Positions 1 through 8,080 of a stretch of DNA of 64,000 bases are shown here, piece by piece. Numbering within the stretch: position 1 is the stretch's first letter; every line of letters begins with the position of its first letter. Position numbers and translations under genes: made by a program. Origin of the DNA: Nocardiopsis ansamitocini. GTDB lineage: Bacteria > Actinomycetota > Actinomycetes > Streptosporangiales > Streptosporangiaceae. The stretch lies in NCBI RefSeq assembly GCF_030268225.1, contig NZ_BSQG01000003.1:220991-284990 (forward strand), read 5' to 3'. Below the pieces are notes generated by a model. That model had not been told where the DNA came from and did no database searches. It saw nothing but the letters and a program-made list of their open reading frames with translations.

Positions 1-97
1 TGATCCGCTCGCGCGGCCAACCCTGGGACTCGGCAAGAGCAGTGGCGAGCTTGCGCAGGTCAAAGCCGTCACCGGAGGAGATTCGCAACTCCGCCAT
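1..97 (-). CDS. N-terminal fragment of an unidentified protein
   Basis: The first 32 codons of a minus-strand gene run off the left edge. The ATG is preceded by GGGAGG at good spacing, which supports the start. The visible protein begins MAELRISSGDGFDLRKLATA and contains nothing diagnostic. It is divergent from the acetyltransferase gene at 294, with about 195 bases between the two starts that must hold both promoters. I do not recognise the family. Confidence 0.6.
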   Translation of the reverse strand, partial: MAELRISSGDGFDLRKLATALAESQGWPRERI

Positions 98-293
98 GGG
101 GTGCCTCCCGACTTCCTCGTCACACCGGTCGGGCCCAGCCTAGGACACCCCGGGGACAGGAACCGGGCCCGCGTGAGCAGGCCGGTTCCTCGGCCTTGTC
201 TTTTGCGTCCGAGTGGATTAGACCGATTCGTGACTGCGTGAACCGGAAAAAGTGGCCGCTGGGGACAGCGGTCGACGATGAGGCGGGGTGGAC

Positions 294-839
294 ATGGCCG
301 ACGGCAGGGTCTGCGGACACCGGTCCGACGTGCTCCCGGAGGTGGGGCTGGTGGACCTGGACGGCGACACGCCCGTTGTGGCGGCGCTGCGGGCGGCAGT
401 CATGCGGCACCGGCTCGGTCCCGGCCAGCACCGCTTCGTGCAGTCACCGGTCAGCACCCTGCCCCGAGCCGACGCCGACCCCAACCGCACCCCCTTCGCG
501 GTCGTGCACGAGGGCGCCGCGGTGGGTTTCGGCATTATCGACCGGGACGGTCAGCTCCGCGAGATCGCCACGGACCCGGTCCACTCCGTGCTCCTGCGCG
601 CCTTCTACATCGCCCCCCGCTGGCAAGGGCGCGGCCTGGGCCGCGCGGCCTGCGTCGCGGTCCCCGCACTGGTGACCGCCATCGTCCCGCACGCCAGGGC
701 CGTGCTGCTCACCGTCAACGAGGCCAACCCGGCCGCCTACCGGACCTATACCGCTGCGGGCTTCGTCGACACCGGCCGCCGCTACCTCGGCGGCGACGCC
801 GGACCCCAACACGTCCTGCTGCACACCATCGGTGGCTGA
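294..839 (+). CDS. GNAT-family N-acetyltransferase
   Basis: A predicted acetyl-CoA-dependent N-acyltransferase of about 181 residues. The acetyl-CoA site is visible as RAFYIAPRWQGRGLGRAA (beta-4/alpha-3, with the Q/R-x-x-G-x-G/A signature), followed by the NEANPAAYRTYTAAGF motif typical of the last helix and strand of GNAT domains. The N-terminal 70 residues look like a variable substrate-binding part. I prefer the ATG at 294, which has AGGCGGGG just upstream, over the in-frame GTG at 288. The substrate cannot be told. It stands alone, transcribed toward the nucleoside phosphorylase gene 240 bases downstream. Confidence 0.8.
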   Translation: MADGRVCGHRSDVLPEVGLVDLDGDTPVVAALRAAVMRHRLGPGQHRFVQSPVSTLPRADADPNRTPFAVVHEGAAVGFGIIDRDGQLREIATDPVHSVLLRAFYIAPRWQGRGLGRAACVAVPALVTAIVPHARAVLLTVNEANPAAYRTYTAAGFVDTGRRYLGGDAGPQHVLLHTIGG

Positions 840-1080
840 GAACGGCCCGCGCCGTGCGTCGGGCACCGCGTCGAGCGTGTCCGGCCTCAGACCGCCTACC
901 CGTTTGCGACCGGCCGATAGGGTGTGACCCCGCGGATCGACAGCGGCCGACGCCGCGCAGGTCACGGTTGCGGCTGGTTATCGAGTCCCCCGCGGTTCGG
1001 CGTTGCGACCGGGCCCCGCGCCGGACAGGATCGGTCGCACGGTCCGCACCGCCATAGAGCCACCACGAGGAGAGCCGCCT

Positions 1081-1881
1081 GTGAGTACCACCGCCCACGA
1101 CCGCGCCCGGGAAGCCGCCGACGCGCTGCGCTCCCGCACCGGTGTGGACTCCTACAAGGTCGCGCTCGTCATGGGTTCGGGCTGGGCCCCGGCCGCCGAC
1201 CAGTTGGGGGTCGAGGGGGAGGAGTTCGAGGTCAGCGAACTCCCCGGGTTCCTCGCGCCGACCGTGCAGGGGCACAGCGGCAAGGTGCGCAGCATCATGG
1301 ACGCCCAGGACGGGGCGCTCCTGGCCTTCCTCGGCCGCACCCACCTCTACGAGGGCCACGGCACGGACGCCGTCGTGCACGGGGTGCGAACGGCCGTCGC
1401 GGCGGGCGCCACCACCGTCATCCTCACCAATGCCGCGGGGTCCCTCAACACCGACCTCGGGGTCGGCCAACCGGTTCTGATCAGCGACCACCTCAATCTC
1501 ACCACGCGGTCGCCGATCGTGGGCGCCAATTTCGTCGACCTCACCGACACCTACGCGATCCAGCTGCGCAAACTCGCCCACGAGGCGGTGCCGGACCTGC
1601 CCGAGGGCGTCTACGCCGCCATGCCCGGTCCGCACTACGAGACCCCGGCCGAGATCCGCATGCTCCGCGCGATGGGCGCCGACCTGGTCGGCATGTCCAC
1701 CGCGCTGGAGGCCATCGCAGCCCGTGAGCTGGGCGCCTCCGTCCTCGGCCTCTCCCTGGTCACCAATGTCGCCGCCGGACTCACCGGCCAGCCGTTGAAC
1801 CACCAGGAGGTCCTGGACACCGGCCGCGACGCCGCAGCCGATGTCGGCCAGCTCCTCGCGGCCATCGTCGAGCGCATCTGA
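1081..1881 (+). CDS. punA: Purine nucleoside phosphorylase (trimeric type)
   Basis: Cleaves purine (deoxy)nucleosides with phosphate to the free base and (deoxy)ribose-1-phosphate in cytosolic salvage. The 266-residue length fits the trimeric class. Visible motifs are VMGSGW (30-35), the phosphate-binding GRTHLYEGH (85-93), TNAAGS (116-121), PGPHYETPAEIR (182-193), MSTALE (205-210) and LSLVTN with the base-binding Asn near 229. The GTG start follows GAGGAGAG. The next gene, a phosphosugar mutase, begins 43 bases later, suggesting a two-gene salvage operon that passes the released sugar phosphate on. A further thymidine phosphorylase and cytidine deaminase lie convergently downstream. Confidence 0.93.
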   Translation: MSTTAHDRAREAADALRSRTGVDSYKVALVMGSGWAPAADQLGVEGEEFEVSELPGFLAPTVQGHSGKVRSIMDAQDGALLAFLGRTHLYEGHGTDAVVHGVRTAVAAGATTVILTNAAGSLNTDLGVGQPVLISDHLNLTTRSPIVGANFVDLTDTYAIQLRKLAHEAVPDLPEGVYAAMPGPHYETPAEIRMLRAMGADLVGMSTALEAIAARELGASVLGLSLVTNVAAGLTGQPLNHQEVLDTGRDAAADVGQLLAAIVERI

Positions 1882-1924
1882 CCCCGGCGCTACTCCCCAC
1901 ACAGAGAAAGGGCGGCACGGCGCG

Positions 1925-3592
1925 ATGACGGTGACCCACCAGCGACAGGCCGAGCAGTGGCTTGCCCAGGACCCCGACCCCGAGACCCGGGCCGAGCTCA
2001 AGGCACTTCTCGATGCCGGGGACGGAGCCGAACTGGCCCGTCGGTTCTCCGGGCGCCTGCAGTTCGGCACGGCCGGACTGCGGGGGGAACTGGGGGCCGG
2101 TCCCACCCGGATGAACCGGGTGACCGTCATGCGCGCCGCTGCGGGGCTGGCGTCCTGGCTCCCCGACGGATCGACCGTGGTCGTCGGTCACGACGCCCGG
2201 TACCGCTCCGCCGATTTCGCCCACGACACCGCCGCGGTCCTGACGGGGGCCGGTCACCGGGCGCTGCTGCTGCCGGGCCCCCTCCCCACCCCGGTTCTCG
2301 CCTACACCGTGCGCGCCCACGGCGCCGATGCGGGCGTCATGGTCACCGCCAGCCACAACCCGCCGCGCGACAACGGGTACAAGGTCTATGTCGGCGGCGC
2401 CGCCGACGTGGCCGGCAGCCAGATCGTGCCGCCCGTGGACACCGAGATCTCCGCGGCCATCGACGCCGTGGGGTCGGTGGCCGACCTGCCGCTGCGCACC
2501 GACTACACGGTTCTCGGCCCCGAAGCCGTGGACGACTACGTCGCGGCCGTGGCCGCACTGCCGTTGGGAGCGGCCCGCGATCTCTTTGTCACCTACACGG
2601 CGATGCACGGGGTGGGCACCGCGGTCCTGCTCGCCGCCTTCGAGCGGGCCGGCTTCGCGCCGCCCCGACTCGTTCCCGAGCAGGCCGATCCCGATCCCGA
2701 CTTTCCCACGGTGGCCTTCCCCAACCCCGAGGAACCCGGCGCGATGGACCTCGCGCTGGCTGCCGGGCAGCTGCACGGCAGCGACCTGATCCTGGCCAAC
2801 GACCCCGACGCCGACCGGGTCGCGGTGGCGCTTCCCGGCCACGGCCTGCTCACCGGTGACGAGGTCGGCGGACTGCTCGCCGAGCACGTCCTGGCCCGGA
2901 CCACGGGCGCCGACCGCCTGGTGGCCGCCAGCATCGTCTCCGCGAGCCTGCTCCCCAAGATCGCCGCCGGCCACGGCGTGCACTTCTCCGAGACCCTGAC
3001 CGGGTTCAAGTGGCTGGTCCGGGCCGGCGGATACGACGAGCTGGGCCGCCCACTGCGCAACGTCTTCTGCTACGAGGAAGCCCTGGGCTACTGCGTCAGC
3101 GGGGACGAGGGCCGCCCCGTCGCCGACAAGGACGGCATCAGCGCCGCACTGGCCCTGGCCTCCCTGGCGGCCGAGGCCAAGCAGGAAGGCCGGACCCTGC
3201 TGGACCTCCTGGACGACCAGGCCCGCCGCTACGGACTGCACCTGACCCGTCAGCTCTCGGTCCGGGTCAGCGACCTCGACCTGCTCACCTCGACCATGCG
3301 CGGGCTGCGGTCCCGGCCGCCGCTCACCTTCGGGGAGCTGAGGGTCGACGCGGTGGAGGACTTCGCGGAGGGCAGGGGCGCGCTGCCGCCCACCGACGCC
3401 CTGCGCTACCGCCTGAACGGTCCGCTGCGTGCCACGGTCACGCTGCGCCCTTCGGGTACGGAGCCCAAGCTCAAGGCCTACCTGGAGGTGGTCCTGGCCG
3501 ATCCCGGGGAGGACGTGCCCGCCGCCCGTCGCGCGGCCGAGGTGTGGCTGGAGGCGCTGCACGAGGCAGTGGCCGCCCTCATCCGGGGATGA
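1925..3592 (+). CDS. Phosphohexomutase/phosphopentomutase family protein
   Basis: An alpha-D-phosphohexomutase of 555 residues. The catalytic phosphoserine loop TASHNP lies at 141-146 (Ser143), the Mg-binding loop NDPDADR at about 292-298, the sugar-binding EEALGYCVSG about 90 residues later, and the phosphate-binding RPSGTEPK near 508-515. The family interconverts sugar 1- and 6- (or 5-) phosphates. Its place directly after the purine phosphorylase and opposite deoA and cdd suggests it converts (deoxy)ribose-1-phosphate to the 5-phosphate, so it may act as the phosphopentomutase; phosphomannomutase or phosphoglucomutase activity is possible. Its stop is separated from the convergent deoA stop by a single base. 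Confidence 0.88.
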   Translation: MTVTHQRQAEQWLAQDPDPETRAELKALLDAGDGAELARRFSGRLQFGTAGLRGELGAGPTRMNRVTVMRAAAGLASWLPDGSTVVVGHDARYRSADFAHDTAAVLTGAGHRALLLPGPLPTPVLAYTVRAHGADAGVMVTASHNPPRDNGYKVYVGGAADVAGSQIVPPVDTEISAAIDAVGSVADLPLRTDYTVLGPEAVDDYVAAVAALPLGAARDLFVTYTAMHGVGTAVLLAAFERAGFAPPRLVPEQADPDPDFPTVAFPNPEEPGAMDLALAAGQLHGSDLILANDPDADRVAVALPGHGLLTGDEVGGLLAEHVLARTTGADRLVAASIVSASLLPKIAAGHGVHFSETLTGFKWLVRAGGYDELGRPLRNVFCYEEALGYCVSGDEGRPVADKDGISAALALASLAAEAKQEGRTLLDLLDDQARRYGLHLTRQLSVRVSDLDLLTSTMRGLRSRPPLTFGELRVDAVEDFAEGRGALPPTDALRYRLNGPLRATVTLRPSGTEPKLKAYLEVVLADPGEDVPAARRAAEVWLEALHEAVAALIRG

Positions 3593-3593
3593 A

Positions 3594-4865
3594 CTACTCC
3601 ACCCGTTCGATGACCAATGGGCGGGGCGTGTACGCGCCGCCGATCGTGTAGCTGCCCGCCAGGGACTCCTCGGCCCGCTCGAAGCGGTCGGGGTCGTCGG
3701 AGTGCAGGGTGAACAGCGGGTCGCCGGCCCGTACCTCCTCACCCGGTTTGACGTGCAGGGTGATTCCCGCACCGGCCGAGACCGGGTCCTCCTTGCGTGC
3801 GCGTCCCGCCCCCAGGCGCCAGGCGGCCACGCCCACCGCGTGCGCGTCCAGCCGGCTCAGGACACCGCTCCCGGAAGCCAGGACCTCGCGGGTCCGCGCG
3901 GCCACCGGCAACGGCGCGTCCGGGTCGCCGCCCTGGGCCGCGACCATGCGACGCCAGGAATCCATCGCCGAGCCGTCGTGCAGCGCCTCTGCCGGATCCT
4001 TGGCCCCGGCCAGGCCGGCTGCGGCCAGCATCTCCCGTGCCAGTGCCACCGTCAGCTCGACCACGTCGGCGGGGCCGCCCCCGGCGAGCACCTCCAGGGA
4101 CTCGGTCACCTCCAGCGCGTTGCCCACGGTACGGCCCAAAGGCGTGTCCATCGCGGTCAGCAGGGCCACCGTGCGCACCCCGTGATCGGTGCCGATGTCC
4201 ACCATGGTGCGCGCCAGTTCGCGCGCGGACTCCCGGTCCTTCATGAACGCGCCCGCCCCCACCTTGACGTCCAGGACCAGCGCACCGGTCCCCTCGGCGA
4301 GCTTCTTGGACATGATCGAGCTCGCGATCAGCGGGATGGACTCCACCGTCCCGGTCACATCGCGCAGCGCGTAGAGCTTGCGGTCGGCTGGTGCCAGCCC
4401 GGTGCCCGCCGCGCACACCACCCCGCCCACGTCGGCCAGGATGCGCTGCATCTCCGCGGGCGACACCTCGGCGCGCCAGCCCGGGATGGATTCAAGCTTG
4501 TCCAGGGTGCCGCCGGTGTGCCCCAGCCCGCGCCCTGACAACTGGGGTACGGCCGCGCCGCAGGCGGCCACGGTCGGGGTCAGCGGAAGCGTGATCTTGT
4601 CGCCCACGCCGCCGGTGGAGTGCTTGTCGGTGGTCGGTCTGTCCAGACCGGAGAAGTCCAGGCGCTCGCCGGAGGCGAGCATCGCCTCGGTCCAGCGCCC
4701 CACCTCCGAGCGGCTCATCCCACGCCATACGATCGCCATGTTCAGCGCCGCCATCTGCTCCTCGGCGACCTCACCACGGGTGTAGGCGTCGATCACCCAG
4801 TCGATCTGGTCGTTCGACAGCTCTTTGCCGTCGCGCTTGGTGACGATGATGTCGATGACGTCCAT
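3594..4865 (-). CDS. deoA: Thymidine phosphorylase
   Basis: Phosphorolysis of thymidine (and deoxyuridine) to base and deoxyribose-1-phosphate. The 423-residue protein has the family signature KHSTGGVGDK (81-90) and the glycine-rich SGRGLGHTGGTLDKLES (110-126), and keeps the phosphate- and substrate-binding Lys, Ser and Arg pattern. It follows cytidine deaminase on the same strand, but a strong intrinsic terminator (4924-4975) lies between the two, so it is probably transcribed partly from its own promoter. It converges with the phosphosugar mutase with almost no gap. Confidence 0.95.
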   Translation of the reverse strand: MDVIDIIVTKRDGKELSNDQIDWVIDAYTRGEVAEEQMAALNMAIVWRGMSRSEVGRWTEAMLASGERLDFSGLDRPTTDKHSTGGVGDKITLPLTPTVAACGAAVPQLSGRGLGHTGGTLDKLESIPGWRAEVSPAEMQRILADVGGVVCAAGTGLAPADRKLYALRDVTGTVESIPLIASSIMSKKLAEGTGALVLDVKVGAGAFMKDRESARELARTMVDIGTDHGVRTVALLTAMDTPLGRTVGNALEVTESLEVLAGGGPADVVELTVALAREMLAAAGLAGAKDPAEALHDGSAMDSWRRMVAAQGGDPDAPLPVAARTREVLASGSGVLSRLDAHAVGVAAWRLGAGRARKEDPVSAGAGITLHVKPGEEVRAGDPLFTLHSDDPDRFERAEESLAGSYTIGGAYTPRPLVIERVE

Positions 4866-4923
4866 GCGCTACATCAGCCTTTCTCGCGTCGGGGCCCCGC
4901 GCAGCGCGCGGTCCTGTCCCCAT

Positions 4924-4975
4924 CAAAAACCGAAGGGCCCTCCCGGTCCGCGCGCCGCGCGGACCGGGAGGGCCC
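4924..4975 (-). terminator. Rho-independent terminator between cdd and deoA
   Basis: A perfect inverted repeat with 19-base arms (4935-4953 and 4957-4975) and a 3-base loop. On the minus strand it is followed by TTCGGTTTTTG, a short U-tract. It sits just below the cytidine deaminase stop and about 60 bases above the deoA start. It should end, or strongly reduce, transcripts coming from the importer and cdd genes. Confidence 0.85.
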
Positions 4976-4992
4976 CGTGTCCTGGTCCGATC

Positions 4993-5400
4993 TCATCGGG
5001 GTCGGTCGAGGTCGTCCGGCCCGAACGCCTGCGGGAGGAGTGCGCCCAACGGCAGCACGCCCTCGGGAGTGTCCACCAGGAGCCGCGTCCCGCCGTGCTC
5101 GTGGAGCAGTTGGCGGCAGCGTCCGCACGGCATCAGGGCGTTTCCCGCCCCGTCCACGCAGGCGAACGCCACCAGGCGCCCGCCCCCGCCGGCGTGCAGC
5201 GCCGAGACCAGGCCGCACTCCGCGCACAGCCCCAACCCGTAGGAGGCGTTCTCCACGTTGCAGCCGACCACCGTGCGTCCGTCGTCCACCAGTGCCGCGG
5301 CGCCCACCGGGAAATTCGAGTACGGCGCGTACGCGCCGTGCATCGCGGTCGTCGCCGCGGCGCGCAGCCCCGGCCAGTCGACCTCGTGCGGGCCCGTCAC
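4993..5400 (-). CDS. cdd: Cytidine deaminase
   Basis: Deaminates cytidine and deoxycytidine to uridine and deoxyuridine. The 135-residue protein is the small homotetrameric zinc type: CAEC (59-62) carries the catalytic Glu and a zinc Cys, and PCGRC (91-95) supplies the other two zinc cysteines. The substrate loop NVENASYG is present. The GTG start overlaps the stop of the upstream permease gene by four bases (GTGA) and has GGGAGG at good spacing, so translation is probably coupled to the importer. This links nucleoside uptake directly to salvage. Confidence 0.94.
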   Translation of the reverse strand: MTGPHEVDWPGLRAAATTAMHGAYAPYSNFPVGAAALVDDGRTVVGCNVENASYGLGLCAECGLVSALHAGGGGRLVAFACVDGAGNALMPCGRCRQLLHEHGGTRLLVDTPEGVLPLGALLPQAFGPDDLDRPR

Positions 5401-6656
5401 GACTTGCCTCCCGGGCGCCACTGCCGGCCCACGGCCGCGGGGGGCCGCAGCCGCTGGGTGGCCAACGCCATCACCAGCAGGGTCGCGATGTGCGGGCTGT
5501 AGGTGACCAGTTCGCGCGGCAGCGTGTCGGTCAGCGCCCACCACACCACCAGCAGGGCCGCGACCCCAAGCGAAACGACCGCGCTCAGCCGCTTGCCGCG
5601 GGTGAACTGCCAGATCGCGACCGCCACCAGGACGGCGGCGACCAGCAGCAGCAGCGCGTGCACCGCCGCACCCGAGCCGCGGACCTGGAGGGCGTCGGTG
5701 AACCCGAACAGGCCCGCGCCCATCGCCAGACCGCCCGGCCGCCAGTTGCCGAAGATCATCGCGGCCAGGCCGATGTAGCCGCGCCCGCCGGTCTGGCCCT
5801 CCTGGTAGATGGACGAGGACACCATTGCCAGGAACACACCGCCCATCCCGGCGAGACCACCCGAGACCAGCACCGCGACGTACTTGTAGCGGTACACCGA
5901 GACACCCAGGGACTCCGCGGCCTCCGGGCTCTCGCCGCACGAGCGCAGCCGCAGTCCGAACGGCGTCTTCCACAGGATGTAGTAGGAAGCCGGGATGAGC
6001 AGGATCGCGACCAGGGTCAACAGGGAGATCCCGGTCGTCAGGCCCAGCACGAGCCCGGCCAGGTCCGAGACGAGGAACCAGCGCTTGTCCTCCAGCGGAC
6101 CCAACAGGCCCGACACGAAGGGCAGGTCCACGAGCGGGAAGCGCGGCAGCGGCGGCGACTGGGCCGCACCGCCGCCCGGCTGGTCCTGGAAGTACAGGAT
6201 GGACAGGTAGCGCATGGCGCCCACGGCCAGGATGTTGATCGCCACACCGGAGACGATGTGGTCCACCCCGAAGGTCACCGTTGCCACGGCGTGCAGCAGA
6301 CCGCCGATGACACCGCCCAGGACGCCTGCGACCAGGCCCGCCCACGGGCTGCCGGTGTTGTAGGCGGCGAACGCCCCGGCCCAGGTGCCCAGCACCATCA
6401 TGCCTTCGAGGCCGATGTTGATGATGCCGGCGCGCTCGGCCCACAGGCCGCCCAGTCCGGCCATCGCGATGGGAATCGCGAAGGCGAGGCTGGCCTGGAT
6501 CGTGCCCGAGTCGGTCAGCGCGTTCTGCCCGGTGATCACCCGGACGCCCGCCAGCGCCACGAACACGGCGACGCCGAGGCTGACCAGGCGCCAGGGGGTG
6601 ACGACACGGCGCGGCGGTTTCTTCTCCGGCGTCGCGACTTCTACGGTCTGGCTCAT
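5397..6656 (-). CDS. Nucleoside ABC importer permease 2 (BmpC/YufQ-like)
   Basis: An inner-membrane permease of 419 residues with about 9-10 hydrophobic segments. It has the branched-chain/nucleoside permease signature GLWAERAGIINIGLEGMM near residues 70-87 and the coupling-loop sequence LRSCGESPEAAESLGV near 225. It is the second of two permeases that pair with the duplicated ATPase encoded upstream. The ATG overlaps the previous stop by four bases (ATGA). The extended C-terminal hydrophobic part carries a basic tail. Substrate assignment to nucleosides rests on the neighbouring phosphorylase and deaminase genes. Confidence 0.9.
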   Translation of the reverse strand: MSQTVEVATPEKKPPRRVVTPWRLVSLGVAVFVALAGVRVITGQNALTDSGTIQASLAFAIPIAMAGLGGLWAERAGIINIGLEGMMVLGTWAGAFAAYNTGSPWAGLVAGVLGGVIGGLLHAVATVTFGVDHIVSGVAINILAVGAMRYLSILYFQDQPGGGAAQSPPLPRFPLVDLPFVSGLLGPLEDKRWFLVSDLAGLVLGLTTGISLLTLVAILLIPASYYILWKTPFGLRLRSCGESPEAAESLGVSVYRYKYVAVLVSGGLAGMGGVFLAMVSSSIYQEGQTGGRGYIGLAAMIFGNWRPGGLAMGAGLFGFTDALQVRGSGAAVHALLLLVAAVLVAVAIWQFTRGKRLSAVVSLGVAALLVVWWALTDTLPRELVTYSPHIATLLVMALATQRLRPPAAVGRQWRPGGKS

Positions 6657-8080
6657 GACGCGGCCACCTTCTCCCGGCCCAGTTCCCTGCCGACTTGGCG
6701 CTGTTGGTAGCGACGGCCCCAACGGTGGACCAGTTCGTACACCACGACGATGGTCAGCACCATCGTGGCCTGCGTGACGACGGCGATCTCCTTGGGGATG
6801 CCGTCGATGTCCAGGATTTGCGACGACTGGTCGAGGAAGGCCCAGAACAGCGCCGCGGCGGCGATCCCCACCGGGTGGTTGCGGCCCAGCAGCGCGATCG
6901 CGATGCCGGTGAAGCCCAGCCCCAGCGGGAAGTCCAGCGCGTAGTAGTGCGACGAGCCCAGCAGCTGCGGCATCCCGACCAGTCCGGCCACCATGCCGGA
7001 GATGACCATGGACAGCACGACCATCTTCTTCACGTTGACGCCGCTGGCCTGGGCCGCGGTCGCCGACTGCCCGGTGGCGCGCAGCTCGAACCCGAACCGG
7101 GTGCGGTTGAGCATCCACCAGTAGCCCACGCCCACCGCCACGGCGAGCAGGACCAGGCCGAAGATGGGGCGGGTGGCGCCCATGAAACCCGCGGGGATGC
7201 CCGGGACCCACCCGGATTCGGCGATGGGCCGGGTCCCGATGTTGTTGGTGCCCAACTCGACGGCGAGCCGGTTGGTGTTGAGCAGGTAGGCGGTCACGCC
7301 GGTGGCGATCGCGTTCAGCATGATCGTGGAGATGACCTCCGACACGCCGCGGGTCACCTTCAGCCAGCCGGCGATACCGGCCCAGAAGCCGCCGACGGCG
7401 ACCGCCACGGTGATGATCACGATCTGGTGCAGGACGGGGGGAAGCACGAACGCGCCGCCCACCGCCGCGGCCAACAACGCGGCGAGCCGGTACTGGCCGT
7501 CCACCCCGATGTTGAACAGCTTCATCTTGAAGCCGATGGCCACGGCCACCGCGGACAGGTAGTAGGTGGTGCCGGTGTTGAGGATCTGCACGACGCTGTT
7601 GGGCTGGGAGCCGTAGTTCAGCATCCGCTCGAAGGTGTGCAGCACCTCGACGCCGGTGGCCAGGAGGACCAGGGCGGTGATGCCCAGTGCCAGCACACCG
7701 GCCGCTGCGACCGCGCCGAAGGCCAGCGCCAACTGCGTGGGCAGCCGGCGGTACAGCAGTACCGCCACCGCCCCGCCGGCGGCCGCGCCGACGGGGTAGG
7801 CGACCGGTTCGATCAGCCACAGGTCGAGGACGATCGCGGCCAACAGGGCGACCAGGACCGACAGCACCAGCGCGATCGGCGTGACCAGGAGCCGGTGGAT
7901 GCCGGTCGTGGCGTCCTCGGCATCGGAGCCGACCGCCAGCAGCGGGACGGCGAAGGCCAGTGCCACGCCGATGGCCAGTGCGGCCGGTGCCAGTAAGGCA
8001 AGGTCGAGAAGGAAGGTGACGGCGGCGGCGGAGAGGGCCGCGACCGCGATTCCCGCGGGTGCGGGGAGGGATTTGATCAT
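6653..8080 (-). CDS. Nucleoside ABC importer permease 1 (BmpB/YufP-like)
   Basis: A 475-residue membrane permease. Its N-terminal about 120 residues hold extra hydrophobic segments not needed in the core family, then the permease core contains GFKMKLFNIGVDGQYRLAAL and the coupling motif LRATGQSATAAQASGVNVKK. It pairs with the second permease encoded next. The ATG overlaps the ATPase stop by four bases (ATGA), so ATPase, permease 1, permease 2 and cytidine deaminase form one translationally coupled chain. Confidence 0.9.
   Translation of the reverse strand: MIKSLPAPAGIAVAALSAAAVTFLLDLALLAPAALAIGVALAFAVPLLAVGSDAEDATTGIHRLLVTPIALVLSVLVALLAAIVLDLWLIEPVAYPVGAAAGGAVAVLLYRRLPTQLALAFGAVAAAGVLALGITALVLLATGVEVLHTFERMLNYGSQPNSVVQILNTGTTYYLSAVAVAIGFKMKLFNIGVDGQYRLAALLAAAVGGAFVLPPVLHQIVIITVAVAVGGFWAGIAGWLKVTRGVSEVISTIMLNAIATGVTAYLLNTNRLAVELGTNNIGTRPIAESGWVPGIPAGFMGATRPIFGLVLLAVAVGVGYWWMLNRTRFGFELRATGQSATAAQASGVNVKKMVVLSMVISGMVAGLVGMPQLLGSSHYYALDFPLGLGFTGIAIALLGRNHPVGIAAAALFWAFLDQSSQILDIDGIPKEIAVVTQATMVLTIVVVYELVHRWGRRYQQRQVGRELGREKVAAS

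Noticed and set aside
6695-7996. Long plus-strand open frame of 433 codons across the permease genes
   Set aside because: Antisense to a clear membrane permease; His/Gln/Gly/Asp-rich composition is the mirror of hydrophobic codons.
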